From the NCBI GenBank assembly GCA_965204405.1, contig CBDBEN010000003.1, positions 62,001 to 126,000 of the forward strand: a stretch of DNA of 64,000 nt, written 5' to 3'. Made by a program: the position numbers and the translations under genes. Positions 1 through 9,704 of this stretch are shown one piece after another (positions within the stretch are counted from its first letter, which is position 1; the number at the start of each line of letters is the position of its first letter). The DNA is from JANQPX01 sp965204405. GTDB lineage: Bacteria > Pseudomonadota > Alphaproteobacteria > Geminicoccales > Geminicoccaceae. Under the pieces are notes generated by a model, which was not told the DNA's origin, ran no database searches, and was given only the letters and a program-made list of their open reading frames with translations.

Positions 1-1021
1 GACCGACATGCTGCGAGCGGCCGGTGTGGGTGAGCGCCTGGACAAGGAAGGCGAAATTCACAGCGGCGTCAATCTTGCCTTTGGCGGCCGTCTCGAGCGC
101 ATCGATCTTGAAGGCCTGACCGGCGGTCGGACCGTCACGGTCTACGGACAAACCGAGGTGACTCGCGATCTTTACGAGGCGCGCGATCGGATGGGCGGCG
201 TCGTGATCCATAACGCCGTCGACGTCCAGCCCCACAACATCGAGACCGACAGACCTTATCTGACTTATCGAAAAGGGAAGGAAATTCGGCACGTGGACTG
301 CGATTTCATCGCTGCCTGCGACGGCTTCCACGGCGTTGGCCGGCAATCCATGCCTGAGAATGTGCTAACTTGCTATGAGAAAACCTACCCCTTCGGCTGG
401 CTGGGCGTGCTTTCCCGGACCGAGCCTGTGCATCACGAATTGATCTACGCCAATCATGATCATGGCTTCGCGCTGTGCTCGATGCGTTCGAAGGCGCTCA
501 GCCGCTATTATGTCCAATGCTCTCTCGACGAGGACGTAAGCGCATGGTCTGACGATCGTTTTTGGGAGGTGCTGAAAGGCCGCCTGCCTGCGGATGTCGC
601 AACAGGACTGCAGACCGGCCCATCGATCGAAAAATCCATCGCACCGCTTCGCAGTTTCGTTGCCGAGCCGTTGCAGCATGGCCGCCTTTTCCTCGCCGGT
701 GATGCCGGTCACATCGTGCCACCGACCGGCGCCAAGGGGCTGAACCTGGCGGCATCGGACGTCCATTATCTTTCCGAAGCGCTGATCGCCTATGACCGTT
801 CGGGGGACGAAAGCAAACTCAGGTCATACTCCGAGCAGGCGTTGCGCCGTGTCTGGAAAACAGAACGATTTTCCTGGTCGATGACCAAGTTACTGCATCA
901 CTTTCCGGACGAGGGTGCTTTCGGAACAAAGATGCAACTCGCCGAGCTGGATTATTTGACCAGCTCGAAAGCCGCAATGACGGCGCTTGCGGAGAACTAT
1001 GTGGGCCTGCCTTATGAATGA
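1..1021 (+). CDS. pobA: 4-hydroxybenzoate 3-monooxygenase, 5'-truncated by window edge
   Basis: FAD-dependent aromatic hydroxylase that converts 4-hydroxybenzoate to protocatechuate with NADPH and O2 in the cytoplasm. The reading frame is open from base 2, so the real start and the N-terminal GxGxxG dinucleotide-binding motif lie outside the window; roughly 50-60 residues are missing compared with the usual ~390. What remains shows the second FAD motif GDAGHIVPPTGAKGLN near the C-terminal third, the DxxxGxxG-like segment CDGFHGVGR, and substrate-domain sequence typical of PobA (SRYYVQCSLDED). It is followed after 33 bases by pcaC and then pcaB, which take its product further, so a catabolic operon is likely. 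Identification is strong; the true start cannot be seen. Confidence 0.93.
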   Translation, partial: TDMLRAAGVGERLDKEGEIHSGVNLAFGGRLERIDLEGLTGGRTVTVYGQTEVTRDLYEARDRMGGVVIHNAVDVQPHNIETDRPYLTYRKGKEIRHVDCDFIAACDGFHGVGRQSMPENVLTCYEKTYPFGWLGVLSRTEPVHHELIYANHDHGFALCSMRSKALSRYYVQCSLDEDVSAWSDDRFWEVLKGRLPADVATGLQTGPSIEKSIAPLRSFVAEPLQHGRLFLAGDAGHIVPPTGAKGLNLAASDVHYLSEALIAYDRSGDESKLRSYSEQALRRVWKTERFSWSMTKLLHHFPDEGAFGTKMQLAELDYLTSSKAAMTALAENYVGLPYE

Positions 1022-1054
1022 GACATAGCACCAGATCATCGGGGGAGAGCTGGG

Positions 1055-1453
1055 TTGTCTAAGGACACATCCGATCGTTACGAAGCAGGCATGGCGGCAC
1101 GAAGGTCAGTGCTCGGTGATAGTCATGTCGATCGGGCGGAGGCCGCGAAAACGGCGTTCGATGAGGACTTTCAGCGCTTTATCACCGAAGGAGCCTGGGG
1201 ATCGGTTTGGTCCCGGCCGGACCTTAGCAAGCGCGAACGCAGCCTTGTCACGATCGCCCTGCTCGCAGCACTCGGCCATGACGAGGAGGTCGCGATGCAT
1301 GTCCGGGCGACCGCGAATACCGGGGCGACGCCGGAAGATCTGAGGGAAGTTCTCCTGCATGTCGCGGTCTATGCAGGCGTGCCGGCGGCGAACCGGGCGA
1401 TTAAGATCGTGAAGCAGGTTTATCGTGATATGGTGAGCGAGGTTGCCTCTTGA
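1055..1453 (+). CDS. pcaC: 4-carboxymuconolactone decarboxylase
   Basis: Small cytoplasmic decarboxylase (132 residues, normal for the family) that converts gamma-carboxymuconolactone to beta-ketoadipate enol-lactone in the protocatechuate branch. The sequence carries the AhpD/CMD-type helical domain: RSLVTIALLAALGHDEEVAMH and the alanine-rich helix LREVLLHVAVYAGVPAANRA. The proposed start is TTG at 1055, seven bases behind a GGGGGAGA ribosome-binding site; the next in-frame ATG (MAARRS) would remove the N-terminal helix. It lies between pobA and pcaB on the same strand. No stand-alone pcaD (enol-lactone hydrolase) is seen here, and there is no PcaD fusion, unlike the PcaL-type enzymes of some bacteria. 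Confidence 0.88.
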   Translation: MSKDTSDRYEAGMAARRSVLGDSHVDRAEAAKTAFDEDFQRFITEGAWGSVWSRPDLSKRERSLVTIALLAALGHDEEVAMHVRATANTGATPEDLREVLLHVAVYAGVPAANRAIKIVKQVYRDMVSEVAS

Positions 1454-1513
1454 CCCTGCTCCGCGGCGAGAGCGGCATACCGGCCTGATCACCCCCTGAC
1501 CACGGTTTTGCCC

Positions 1514-2578
1514 ATGGCGTTTTCCCTTTTCGACCATCCTTATTTTGCGGACTTGCTGCAGCACCGGGAGATCGCGGGGCTTTTCACGCCGGATGCCGAG
1601 TTATCGGCGATGCTTCGTTTCGAGGCTGCCCTCACCGACGTGCAAGCTGATCTGGGCATCATTCCGAAAGAGGCCGGCATCGCGATCGGTACGGCGATCA
1701 GGCAGTTTCAGCCAGGCACCGACAAGCTTGCCGCCGGTATCCGCCGGGATGGCGTGATCGGACCGAGCCTGATCGCGAGCCTTCGCGAGGAGATGCCCAA
1801 AGCCTATCGCGGCCACGTCCATGTCGGCGCCACCAGCCAGGATCTGGTCGACACAGGCCTAATCCTCCGCCTGAAACAGGCTCTTGCCCTGCTTCGGCGC
1901 GATCTCGAAGCTGTTCTGGAAAGCCTTGATCGGCTGGCAATCCGAGGGGGCAACATCCCGATCATGGGGCGAACGCGTATGCAGCAGGCCCTGCCGATCA
2001 GCCTTGCCATCCGCCTCGGCACCTGGAAAAGCCCGCTCGCCCGTTATCTCCAAGCCCTGGATGGCCTGGAAAACCATGTCCTTGCAGTTCAATTCGGCGG
2101 CGCCGTCGGTACTCTCGACAAGCTGGGGAAGCGCGGCCCGGATGTCAGGGCGGCGCTGGCCGACCGCCTCGGCCTCACCGATCCCGGCCGCTCCTGGCAT
2201 GCGGAGCGTGACCGGATCGCCGATCTCGCCGGCTGGCTCGCCAAGATTAGCGGCAGTCTCGGCAAGATCGGGCAGGACCTGACGCTGATGACGCAAAACG
2301 AGGTCGGCGAGGCGGTTCTGGCTTCCAGCGGATCCTCTTCCGTGATGGCTCATAAGCGCAATCCCATTCAAGCGGAGGTGCTGGTTACGCTTGCCCGTTT
2401 CAATGCCGGCCAGCTTGCCGCCATCCATCAAGCCATGGTTCATGAGGGCGAACGCTCAGGTGCTGCCTGGACCTTGGAGTGGCTGATCCTGCCCGAGATG
2501 ATTGCGGCCACAGCGGCGGCGCTGATGATTGGAAAGGACTGTCTCGACGGTCTGAAGATTGGCTCGCCCTTGGCTTAA
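1514..2578 (+). CDS. pcaB: 3-carboxy-cis,cis-muconate cycloisomerase
   Basis: Member of the fumarase/aspartase superfamily that cyclises 3-carboxymuconate to 4-carboxymuconolactone, the step just before PcaC. The superfamily signature appears as GSSSVMAHKRNPIQAE near residues 272-287, with the earlier conserved block GATSQDLVDTG around residue 107. At 354 residues it resembles the short alphaproteobacterial PcaB form. ATG at 1514 was preferred over the TTG six bases upstream because MAFSLFDHPYF matches the usual N-terminus; no good ribosome-binding site is visible for either. It ends the plus-strand pob/pca run and faces rne tail to tail. Gene order pcaC-pcaB is the reverse of the reaction order. 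Confidence 0.92.
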   Translation: MAFSLFDHPYFADLLQHREIAGLFTPDAELSAMLRFEAALTDVQADLGIIPKEAGIAIGTAIRQFQPGTDKLAAGIRRDGVIGPSLIASLREEMPKAYRGHVHVGATSQDLVDTGLILRLKQALALLRRDLEAVLESLDRLAIRGGNIPIMGRTRMQQALPISLAIRLGTWKSPLARYLQALDGLENHVLAVQFGGAVGTLDKLGKRGPDVRAALADRLGLTDPGRSWHAERDRIADLAGWLAKISGSLGKIGQDLTLMTQNEVGEAVLASSGSSSVMAHKRNPIQAEVLVTLARFNAGQLAAIHQAMVHEGERSGAAWTLEWLILPEMIAATAAALMIGKDCLDGLKIGSPLA

Positions 2579-2583
2579 ACAAG

Positions 2584-2605
2584 CCGGGCTTATCGCCTGG
2601 CCCGG
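2584..2605. terminator. Weak hairpin between convergent pcaB and rne
   Basis: CCGGGC (2584-2589) can pair with GCCCGG (2600-2605) across a 10-base loop just after the pcaB stop. There is no T-run, so it is only a possible 3' stem for the pca transcript. The rest of the 2579-2775 gap shows no gene. Confidence 0.3.
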
Positions 2606-2775
2606 AAGGCTGCGGCGACGAGAACCATGCCCTGGGAGCAATGAGCCGCAAGTTCGGGGCGTACCACGAGCATCTACCAATCGCGGGAGCCTAGTCATGC
2701 CACCCAACAGGCATCCGCAGGACACACGCTGCCAAACCGCTCAAGTCACCCACCAGGGCGGAGCAGGAGCCCGCT

Positions 2776-5217
2776 TCAGTCCTGCTTCCTGACGAAGCGG
2801 TTCCACCAGCCGCGCCGCGGTTCGGCCTTTTCGGACGAAGCCATTATGGCCGAAGCCTGCACATCCCCATGAGAGGCGACGGGTCCGTCGAAGCTTTCTT
2901 CCTTGGCTGGAGGGGGCTGCTCGTCAGCCGTCCCCGATGACGCCGCCGGAACCTGGCTGGGCTCGACGGCAATCGTCGAGGGGATCAAAGGCTCTGCCGG
3001 GGGCGGATTGGAGCTCGGCTCCCTATCCCTTCGCGACGAGGCATTGTCGACCGGGGCGGATTGGTCGTCATGAGCGGAACCCGACTGCGGTTCGCTGGCC
3101 GTCCCATTTGTTCCCGACTGCGACCGCGATGACGAACTGCGGCGACGGCCGCGCGTCGAGCTCCGCCGCCGTCTGCGTCCCGTTCGAGGGGCCTCGTCGT
3201 CATCAACGGATTCGGCCTGCTTGGCCTCGGCATCTTGGGCCGCCGGATCCTTCTCTGCCTGACCATTATCGGCAGCGGCTTGATCGACGGGTTCCTCCGG
3301 TGAGTCCGGCTCGATCTGATCCGACTCTGCCCGCGTTTCCGATGACACGGCTGTAGCTTCGGCATCACTGCCGCTGCGCCGCCTGCGCCGCCGTCTCCGA
3401 CGCCGCCGACGCTGACCATCGCCTTCCTCATCACCTTCGGACTCGGTCTTGATCTCTTCTGCATCCGCCGGCTCTTCAGGGGCTCTTTCCCTGGAGCGCA
3501 CCGGTGCCCGTTTGCGTTTTGAGGGGGCAGGCTTCGCTGCTGTCGAGACCTCTTCCGGTTCTGCCGTTTCGGTCCGTTGGGTTTCGATCTTGAGCGTGCC
3601 GGCAATCAGATCGGCGCCAACCTGCACGTTAACCGCCATGCCGTAGCGTTTCTCGAGAGAAACCACCAGATCACGTTTTTGATTGAAGAGATACAACGCG
3701 ACGGGCAACGGCAGGGTCACGGTGAGTGAGACGTGATCGCCTTTCATGCCTTCGATTTCGACGGCACGCAGCGCCTGCAACGCCGCCGATTCCACCGATC
3801 GAATGGTACCGGACCCGGCACAAATCGGACAAGGCTGGGTGCTCATCTCCAAAAAGCTCGGGCGAAGCCTTTGCCTGGAGAGTTCCAAAAGGCCGAACGC
3901 GCTGATGCGGCCAAGCTGAATACGCGCCCGGTCGAAACGTAGCGCATCACGCAGGCGCCGCTCGACGATGCGCTGGTTACGCATCTCGAGCATGTCGATG
4001 AAATCGATCACCACGAGCCCAGCGACATCACGCAGGCGCAGCTGCCTGGCAATTTCCTCGGCGGCTTCCGAATTGGTCCGAAGCGCCGTTTCCTCGATGT
4101 TGCGCTCGCGGGTGGCCCTGCCCGAGTTGACGTCAATCGCGGTCAGCGCCTCTGTCGGGTTGATTACGATCGAGCCGCCGGACTTCAGCTCGACGGTCGG
4201 GCTGTGGAGCGCATCGAGCTGCGGTTCGATCTGGAAGTGATGGAAAAGAGGAAGCTCTTCCTTATACTGCTTGATTCGCCTGGCCCTGGAAGGCATGAGC
4301 ATGGTCATGACCTTCTTCGCCGACCTATAGCCTTCTTCGCCCTCAACGAGGATTTCACCGATATCGCTATCATAGATATCGCGAATGGCGCGCTTCACCA
4401 GCGCCCCTTCCTCGTGGATGGTGCAAGGCGCGATCGAATCGAGCGTGCGGTCCCGAATATCGCTCCAGAGCCTCAGCAGGTAATCGTAGTCCCGCCTGAT
4501 CTCCAGCTTGTTCCTGCTTTGCCCGGCGGTCCTAACAATCAGTCCCATGCCTTCGGGCACATCCAGATCGCGCGCGATGGTTTTTAGCCTGGCCCGATCT
4601 TTGACATTTGCAATTTTCCGGGAGATTCCTCCGCCACGTGCTGTGTTCGGCATCAAGACGCAATATCGGCCGGCAAGCGACAGATAGGTGGTAAGCGCCG
4701 CTCCCTTATTGCCGCGCTCCTCCTTGACCACCTGCACCAGGATGATCTGGCGCCGTTTGATCACTTCCTGGATCTTGTAGTTCCGAAGCAGCCGCTGGCG
4801 GCGCTTGGCCTGTTCGGCGTAGACCTCCTCGGTTTCCTCATCCGCATCGGTCGTGACCGCTTCGGCGTCGTCTTCACCAGCTTCGTTCTCCTCAAGCTCG
4901 GCTGAAGGCTCACCATCGGCAGCCTCCGGCTCGCCCTTGCTGGCTTCTTCCAGCAAATGGCGATCGGCTTGCGGAATCTGGTAGTAATCCGGGTGGATCT
5001 CGCTAAAGGCAAGGAAACCGTGACGGTCGCCGCCATAGTCGACGAATGCCGCCTGAAGCGACGGTTCTACTCTTGTGACTTTGGCGAGATAGATATTCCC
5101 TTTTAGCTGTCTCTTGGTGGATGATTCGAAGTCGAACTCTTCGAGTTGGCGGTCATTGACGACCACCACCCGGGTTTCTTCCGGGTGCGAGGCGTCGATG
5201 AGCATCGATTTGGGCAT
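2776..5217 (-). CDS. rne: Ribonuclease E/G family endoribonuclease
   Basis: Endonuclease that starts mRNA decay and processes rRNA/tRNA precursors; in alphaproteobacteria it scaffolds the degradosome. The start at 5217 gives MPKSMLIDASHPEET, the usual N-terminus; the frame is open 25 codons further upstream but that part is low-complexity. Order: split S1 domain (about 35-190), interrupted by an acidic insert (about 90-135); RNase H-like and DNase I-like catalytic part with TAIDVNSG and VVIDFIDML carrying the two catalytic aspartates; Zn-link CPICAGSG near residue 460; then a non-catalytic tail of roughly 300 residues. The tail alternates acidic stretches with arginine blocks, one of them 12 arginines in a row, typical RNA- and protein-binding segments. 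Total 813 residues. It is divergent from the amidase gene. Confidence 0.95.
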   Translation of the reverse strand: MPKSMLIDASHPEETRVVVVNDRQLEEFDFESSTKRQLKGNIYLAKVTRVEPSLQAAFVDYGGDRHGFLAFSEIHPDYYQIPQADRHLLEEASKGEPEAADGEPSAELEENEAGEDDAEAVTTDADEETEEVYAEQAKRRQRLLRNYKIQEVIKRRQIILVQVVKEERGNKGAALTTYLSLAGRYCVLMPNTARGGGISRKIANVKDRARLKTIARDLDVPEGMGLIVRTAGQSRNKLEIRRDYDYLLRLWSDIRDRTLDSIAPCTIHEEGALVKRAIRDIYDSDIGEILVEGEEGYRSAKKVMTMLMPSRARRIKQYKEELPLFHHFQIEPQLDALHSPTVELKSGGSIVINPTEALTAIDVNSGRATRERNIEETALRTNSEAAEEIARQLRLRDVAGLVVIDFIDMLEMRNQRIVERRLRDALRFDRARIQLGRISAFGLLELSRQRLRPSFLEMSTQPCPICAGSGTIRSVESAALQALRAVEIEGMKGDHVSLTVTLPLPVALYLFNQKRDLVVSLEKRYGMAVNVQVGADLIAGTLKIETQRTETAEPEEVSTAAKPAPSKRKRAPVRSRERAPEEPADAEEIKTESEGDEEGDGQRRRRRRRRRRRRSGSDAEATAVSSETRAESDQIEPDSPEEPVDQAAADNGQAEKDPAAQDAEAKQAESVDDDEAPRTGRRRRRSSTRGRRRSSSSRSQSGTNGTASEPQSGSAHDDQSAPVDNASSRRDREPSSNPPPAEPLIPSTIAVEPSQVPAASSGTADEQPPPAKEESFDGPVASHGDVQASAIMASSEKAEPRRGWWNRFVRKQD

Positions 5218-5711
5218 ATAAAAAAAACTCCGTCGACCAGTGGCCCGGCGGCCCGCCCTTCGGGGCGGCGGCCAGGTGGCGTCGATCATCATTGGATCGC
5301 CGGATCAACCTTGAGCGCCAGTCCGATCGTAGGTACTGGTTCTCACCGGGAGCCGGCGTCGCAGGATAGAGTGAATCTGATACCATTTCTGTCCAGATTT
5401 CCGCATGCCTCATTCTCGAGGCGCGGGCGTTATGATGACCTGCCGATTGAACAGGTAGCGGGCCGATCAGTGGCGAGGCCGCAACAGGGCTCATGCAAAT
5501 TCACCACGATCGGCGACAAACCATTGTTCGTTAACTATAGTGACTATGCTGATACGCTACAATGCGAATATCGATAACAATCGTTCTTTGGTTGGATACT
5601 CCCTTGAAATCGATCGGTCGATATCATCGCGGCTTGGCTAGGATTTCTCAGGAATTGATGTTTTTTTTTGGAAGGCGGCGTGCATGGGCTGGGCAGGTGT
5701 GCTCCCCGCCG
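5218..5711. promoter_or_regulatory. Divergent intergenic region between rne and the amidase gene
   Basis: About 490 bases without a convincing gene separate the rne start from the chosen amidase start. This must hold the promoters for both directions and a long rne 5' leader; in Escherichia coli the rne leader mediates autoregulation, but whether that applies here is inference. The part from about 5520 to 5680 is noticeably more AT-rich than its surroundings, as expected for a promoter zone. I could not fix a -35/-10 pair with confidence. Confidence 0.4.
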
Positions 5712-7079
5712 ATGGCACCAATCCGGCAGCTCGCGGCCTGGTTGACAAGTGGTTACGAGAACCGCGCTCTGCTGCAGCACAGCCTGAGTCGTACCGGTCT
5801 GCTCGCTGCGTTTTTGCTCTTCAGCTCGATGGGCGCAGCGCTTGCCGCAGGTACGGTGCGGGATGTGACCCTTCTCCCCCATGGCGAGGGCGTGCGTATC
5901 GTGGTCGATCTGGGGCGCAAAGTGCCTTTCGAGCAACGCACGCTGGACAACCCGCCGCGACTGGTGCTCGACCTCCCCGATGTCTCGTGGCAGCTACCAA
6001 GGCAGCGCGGGACACGGCCCTACCGTTTCGTCAAGGGATTTCGGTTCGGGCAACTTCAGGCCGGCATCTCGCGGCTGGTCGTGGATGTCGACCGTCCCTT
6101 CAAGATCGAGAAAGTCTTCGAGTTGCCCAGAAGCGATACCAGCGGCTACCGAATCGTGACCGATCTGCTGCCCCTTCCCCGCGGATCGGCCATGACCCCT
6201 GAACGGATGAGCAGCACAGTCGATGTTGCCGAGGCCAAATCTCTACCACCGCGTCCCGTGGCCAAGCCAAGGGAAACACGCCGTCCGGTGCGTGTTTACG
6301 ATAGAAGAGATGGGCGTAACGAGACGCGTCGAAACCGCCAAGTGCTCTCCGAAAGACTTCCGGTACCGGCACCCAGGCCACGCATCAAGCTCACCAAGCG
6401 CATGATTGTCCTGGACCCCGGCCACGGCGGGATCGACCCCGGCGCCAGTGGGAAAAGGGGCACTTTTGAGAAGAACGTCGTTCTCAATATGGCCCTCGAA
6501 CTGCGCCGGCGGCTCCTGGACACGGGCCGGTATGATGTGGTCATGACGAGGGGAGACGATTCCTTCGTGCGCTTGCGGGACCGTCTGCAGATCGCGCGGG
6601 TAAGCGAAGGCGATCTGTTTCTTTCCCTGCACGCCGACAGCCTCGCCAAAGCCGGCAAGGTGCGCGGTGCCGCCGTCTATACATTGTCTAACCAGGCATC
6701 GAGCGAGGAGGCGGCGCGTCTTGCGGCCAACGAAAATCAAGCCGATATTCTGAGCGGCATCGATCTCAGCCACCATGAGCCGATTGTGACTCAGATCCTC
6801 ATCGACCTCGCCCAGAGGGATGCCAACAGCAAATCTTTGAGAATTGCAGATGTTCTGGTTGATGAACTGGCGAATGTGACGACAATGCTGAGGAAGCAGC
6901 AGCAGCAGGCCGGTTTCGTGGTTCTAAAGTCGCCGGATATGCCGTCTGCGTTGATCGAACTCGGCTATCTGTCCAATGTCGAAGACGAAAAGCGCTTGAA
7001 TGACCTTGACCATCTTGGGGATCTTGCAGGCGCCATGATCAAAGCAATCGATCGCTATTTTGATGGTGAGCCATCATAA
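5712..7079 (+). CDS. amiC: N-acetylmuramoyl-L-alanine amidase, AMIN plus Amidase_3
   Basis: Periplasmic zinc amidase that cleaves the bond between N-acetylmuramic acid and L-alanine, needed for daughter-cell separation. The 455-residue product has a signal segment (about 25-45, LLAAFLLFSSMGAALAAG), an AMIN domain (about 45-145) that targets septal peptidoglycan, a basic/proline linker, and Amidase_3 (about 225-450). Zinc and catalytic residues are visible in VLDPGHGGIDPGA (His), GTFEKNVVLN (Glu), LSLHADS (His) and ALIELGYLSN (Glu). The start is uncertain: the frame is open to 5562, and ATG 5658, GTG 5697 and ATG 5712 all precede the signal peptide. ATG 5712 gives the most normal leader. PBP1A follows after 37 bases, a common alphaproteobacterial pairing. 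The amiC name is by domain architecture. Confidence 0.9.
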   Translation: MAPIRQLAAWLTSGYENRALLQHSLSRTGLLAAFLLFSSMGAALAAGTVRDVTLLPHGEGVRIVVDLGRKVPFEQRTLDNPPRLVLDLPDVSWQLPRQRGTRPYRFVKGFRFGQLQAGISRLVVDVDRPFKIEKVFELPRSDTSGYRIVTDLLPLPRGSAMTPERMSSTVDVAEAKSLPPRPVAKPRETRRPVRVYDRRDGRNETRRNRQVLSERLPVPAPRPRIKLTKRMIVLDPGHGGIDPGASGKRGTFEKNVVLNMALELRRRLLDTGRYDVVMTRGDDSFVRLRDRLQIARVSEGDLFLSLHADSLAKAGKVRGAAVYTLSNQASSEEAARLAANENQADILSGIDLSHHEPIVTQILIDLAQRDANSKSLRIADVLVDELANVTTMLRKQQQQAGFVVLKSPDMPSALIELGYLSNVEDEKRLNDLDHLGDLAGAMIKAIDRYFDGEPS

Positions 7080-7116
7080 TGCCACACCTAATCAACAGAA
7101 GAGGGTAGGATAGACG

Positions 7117-9648
7117 TTGCGCTTTCTTCTCAAACTGCTCGGCTTTTCCATTCTTACCCTGGTTCTTTTGCTGATCGCCGGAGGGGCCGGGGGCATTTAT
7201 CTGCTGCACAAATACGGCCATGATCTGCCGGATTATCGTCAGCTTGCCGACTATCAGCCTCCCACGGTCACCCGCATTCACGCAGGCGACGGGCGTTTGC
7301 TCGCTGAATATGCCCAGGAAAAACGGGTCTTCGTGCCCGTTGAAGCCATGCCCAAGCGGCTGATCGAGGCGTTTCTGGCAGCCGAGGACAAAAATTTTTA
7401 CAACCATTTCGGGCTTGATCTGGTCGGCATCGCGCGTGCGGTAATCACCAATGTTCGGCAGATCGGCCAAAACCGGCGCCTGGTCGGCGCGTCGACGATC
7501 ACCCAGCAGGTGGCGAAGAATTTCCTGCTGACCAACGAAGTCTCCTATGTCCGAAAGCTGAAGGAGGCTTTGCTCGCTTATCGCATCGAACAAGCCTTCA
7601 CCAAGAACGAGATCCTCGAACTCTACCTCAATCAGATCTATCTGGGTGTCGGATCCTACGGTGTTGCCGCCGCTGCCCTCAACTACTTCAACAAATCACT
7701 CGACGATCTTACCACGGCCGAGGCTGCGTTTCTCGCAGGGCTGCCCAAGGCGCCTTCAGTCTATCACCCCGTGAAGGCGCCCGACGAGGCTAAAGGACGT
7801 CGCGATTGGGTGATCGGGCGGCTGCTTGATTTGAAGGTAATCGATGAGCAGGAAGCTGAGATCGCCAGGGCCGAGCCATTGGTGATGAAGCGTCGCGACG
7901 ACACCGAATTGGTGAAGGCCGACTATTTCACCGAATCGGTCCGTCGCCGGCTGATTGCGGATCACGGAGAATCCGCTCTCTACGAAGGCGGCCTGTCCAT
8001 CCGCACAACAATCCTTCCAGCCTTGCAGGAGGCGGCTGCCCGCGCCTTGCGTGATGGCCTCACCGCTTATGATCGCCGGCATGGATGGCGCGGTCCGATC
8101 GCGGAAATCGATCTTGGTCCCGATTGGGCGGTTCGTTTAGCGGAAATCGGCCGTGGCGACGGTTTGTCCGACTGGCAGCTAGGCTTGGTCCTGGAAGCAG
8201 GACAGGCTGCAGCATCGGTCGGCTTAATCGACGGATCAGCGGTGGAACTGAAGCTGGATGCCGTCACCTGGGCGCGCACTCAGATTCGCGATGAGACCGA
8301 TCCCGGCAAGGAGAGCCTTGGGCCGGAAATCACCGGGGTTGATCAAGTCGTGCAGCCGGGCCAGGTCATCTGGCTGGAGGCTGTTCCCGTCGAAGCGGAT
8401 GTGGCAACGGCCGAACCCCAAGACGTGCCTCTACCAGGTGCCGTGCGTTACGAGCTCCGACAGGCTCCGGTGGTGGAAGGGGCGATCGTGGCGATTGATC
8501 CCCATAATGGCCGGGTCCTCGCCATGAGCGGCGGGTTCAACTATCAGCGCAGCGAGTTCAATCGGGCAACACAGGCTCGCCGCCAGCCAGGCTCAGCCCT
8601 CAAACCCTTCGTGTATCTTGCCGGTTTCAATCAGAACTATACCCCCTCCAGCACTTTTCTCGATGCGCCCGTGGTTTATGACCAAGGGCCTGACGAGGGC
8701 AAGTGGAAGCCGGAAAACTACTCCAACAAGTTCTACGGGACCCGTACACTGAGGTTCGGCCTGGAGAAATCGCTCAATGTCCTCACGGTGCGCCTCGCCC
8801 AGTCGATCGGTATGGGGAACGTGATCGAGATGGCCGAGCGCTTCGGGCTCGCCCGCAAGCTGGAGTACAATCTAGCGTCCGCACTCGGATCGTCGGAAGC
8901 CGATCTCATGACGCTCACATCGGCCTATGCCATGCTGGTCAACGGCGGCAAGCGTATCGAGCCTGCCCTGATCGAACGCATTCAGGATCGGCATGGCAGA
9001 ACGGTTGATCGCCGGGACAATCGGCGGTGTCCTGATTGCCGAAACGTGGATTGGATAGAACAGTCGACCCCGATCCTTGCCGACGAGCGGGAACGGATTA
9101 TCGATGAAGCCCGCGCCTATCAGATGGTGAACGTTCTCGAGGGTGTTGTCGAGCGCGGGACCGGCAGGCGAGCCAAAGCGATCGGCAAACCCGTTGCCGG
9201 CAAAACCGGCACGTCGAACGACAGTTTCGACGCTTGGTTCCTGGGTTTTACGCCCGATCTTGCCGTTGGCGTCTATGTCGGTTTCGATACCCCCCGAACC
9301 CTTGGAAGAAAAGAAACCGGGTCGTCCGCAGCTCTTCCCATCTTTGTCGACTTCATGCAGCAAGCCCTGATCGACAAGCCAGCGACACCGTTTCGGGTGC
9401 CTGCAGGTGTTCGCCTTGTTCGAATCGATGCCGACAGTGGCCTCCTTCCGGGACCGACCACCAAATCAGTGCTTCTGGAGGCATTTCTTCCAGGCACCGA
9501 ACCGACCGAGGTGACCCCCGAAAACTATGACATTTATGAGGCCCCAGAGAAGACCCCGGGCATCACACCTGGCTCCAGCACCGTTGGTTTCGGAGACAAT
9601 GTCGAACAGCAGCAGCCGGCAACGCCTAGGGCTGGCGGACTTTACTGA
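7117..9648 (+). CDS. mrcA: Penicillin-binding protein 1A, bifunctional
   Basis: Class A PBP that polymerises lipid II and cross-links peptidoglycan. It has one N-terminal transmembrane helix (about 5-28), a GT51 transglycosylase domain with AAEDKNFYNHFGLD and GASTITQQVAKNF, an OB-like insert typical of Gram-negative PBP1A, and a transpeptidase domain with SxxK in PGSALKPF (about residue 490), SLN near 550 and KTGTSN near 696. Length is 843 residues, normal for the family. The start is TTG at 7117, because RFLLKLLGFS begins the membrane anchor immediately. A CPDC motif (CRRCPDCRNV region, near residue 640) sits between the SxN and KTG motifs. It lies in the same direction as the amidase gene, probably one transcript. 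Confidence 0.95.
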   Translation: MRFLLKLLGFSILTLVLLLIAGGAGGIYLLHKYGHDLPDYRQLADYQPPTVTRIHAGDGRLLAEYAQEKRVFVPVEAMPKRLIEAFLAAEDKNFYNHFGLDLVGIARAVITNVRQIGQNRRLVGASTITQQVAKNFLLTNEVSYVRKLKEALLAYRIEQAFTKNEILELYLNQIYLGVGSYGVAAAALNYFNKSLDDLTTAEAAFLAGLPKAPSVYHPVKAPDEAKGRRDWVIGRLLDLKVIDEQEAEIARAEPLVMKRRDDTELVKADYFTESVRRRLIADHGESALYEGGLSIRTTILPALQEAAARALRDGLTAYDRRHGWRGPIAEIDLGPDWAVRLAEIGRGDGLSDWQLGLVLEAGQAAASVGLIDGSAVELKLDAVTWARTQIRDETDPGKESLGPEITGVDQVVQPGQVIWLEAVPVEADVATAEPQDVPLPGAVRYELRQAPVVEGAIVAIDPHNGRVLAMSGGFNYQRSEFNRATQARRQPGSALKPFVYLAGFNQNYTPSSTFLDAPVVYDQGPDEGKWKPENYSNKFYGTRTLRFGLEKSLNVLTVRLAQSIGMGNVIEMAERFGLARKLEYNLASALGSSEADLMTLTSAYAMLVNGGKRIEPALIERIQDRHGRTVDRRDNRRCPDCRNVDWIEQSTPILADERERIIDEARAYQMVNVLEGVVERGTGRRAKAIGKPVAGKTGTSNDSFDAWFLGFTPDLAVGVYVGFDTPRTLGRKETGSSAALPIFVDFMQQALIDKPATPFRVPAGVRLVRIDADSGLLPGPTTKSVLLEAFLPGTEPTEVTPENYDIYEAPEKTPGITPGSSTVGFGDNVEQQQPATPRAGGLY

Positions 9649-9704
9649 CAAGAGCTCCGGACGCGAGCGTAAGAACACCTCAAAGACAAAAAAAGGATCC
9701 GGAA

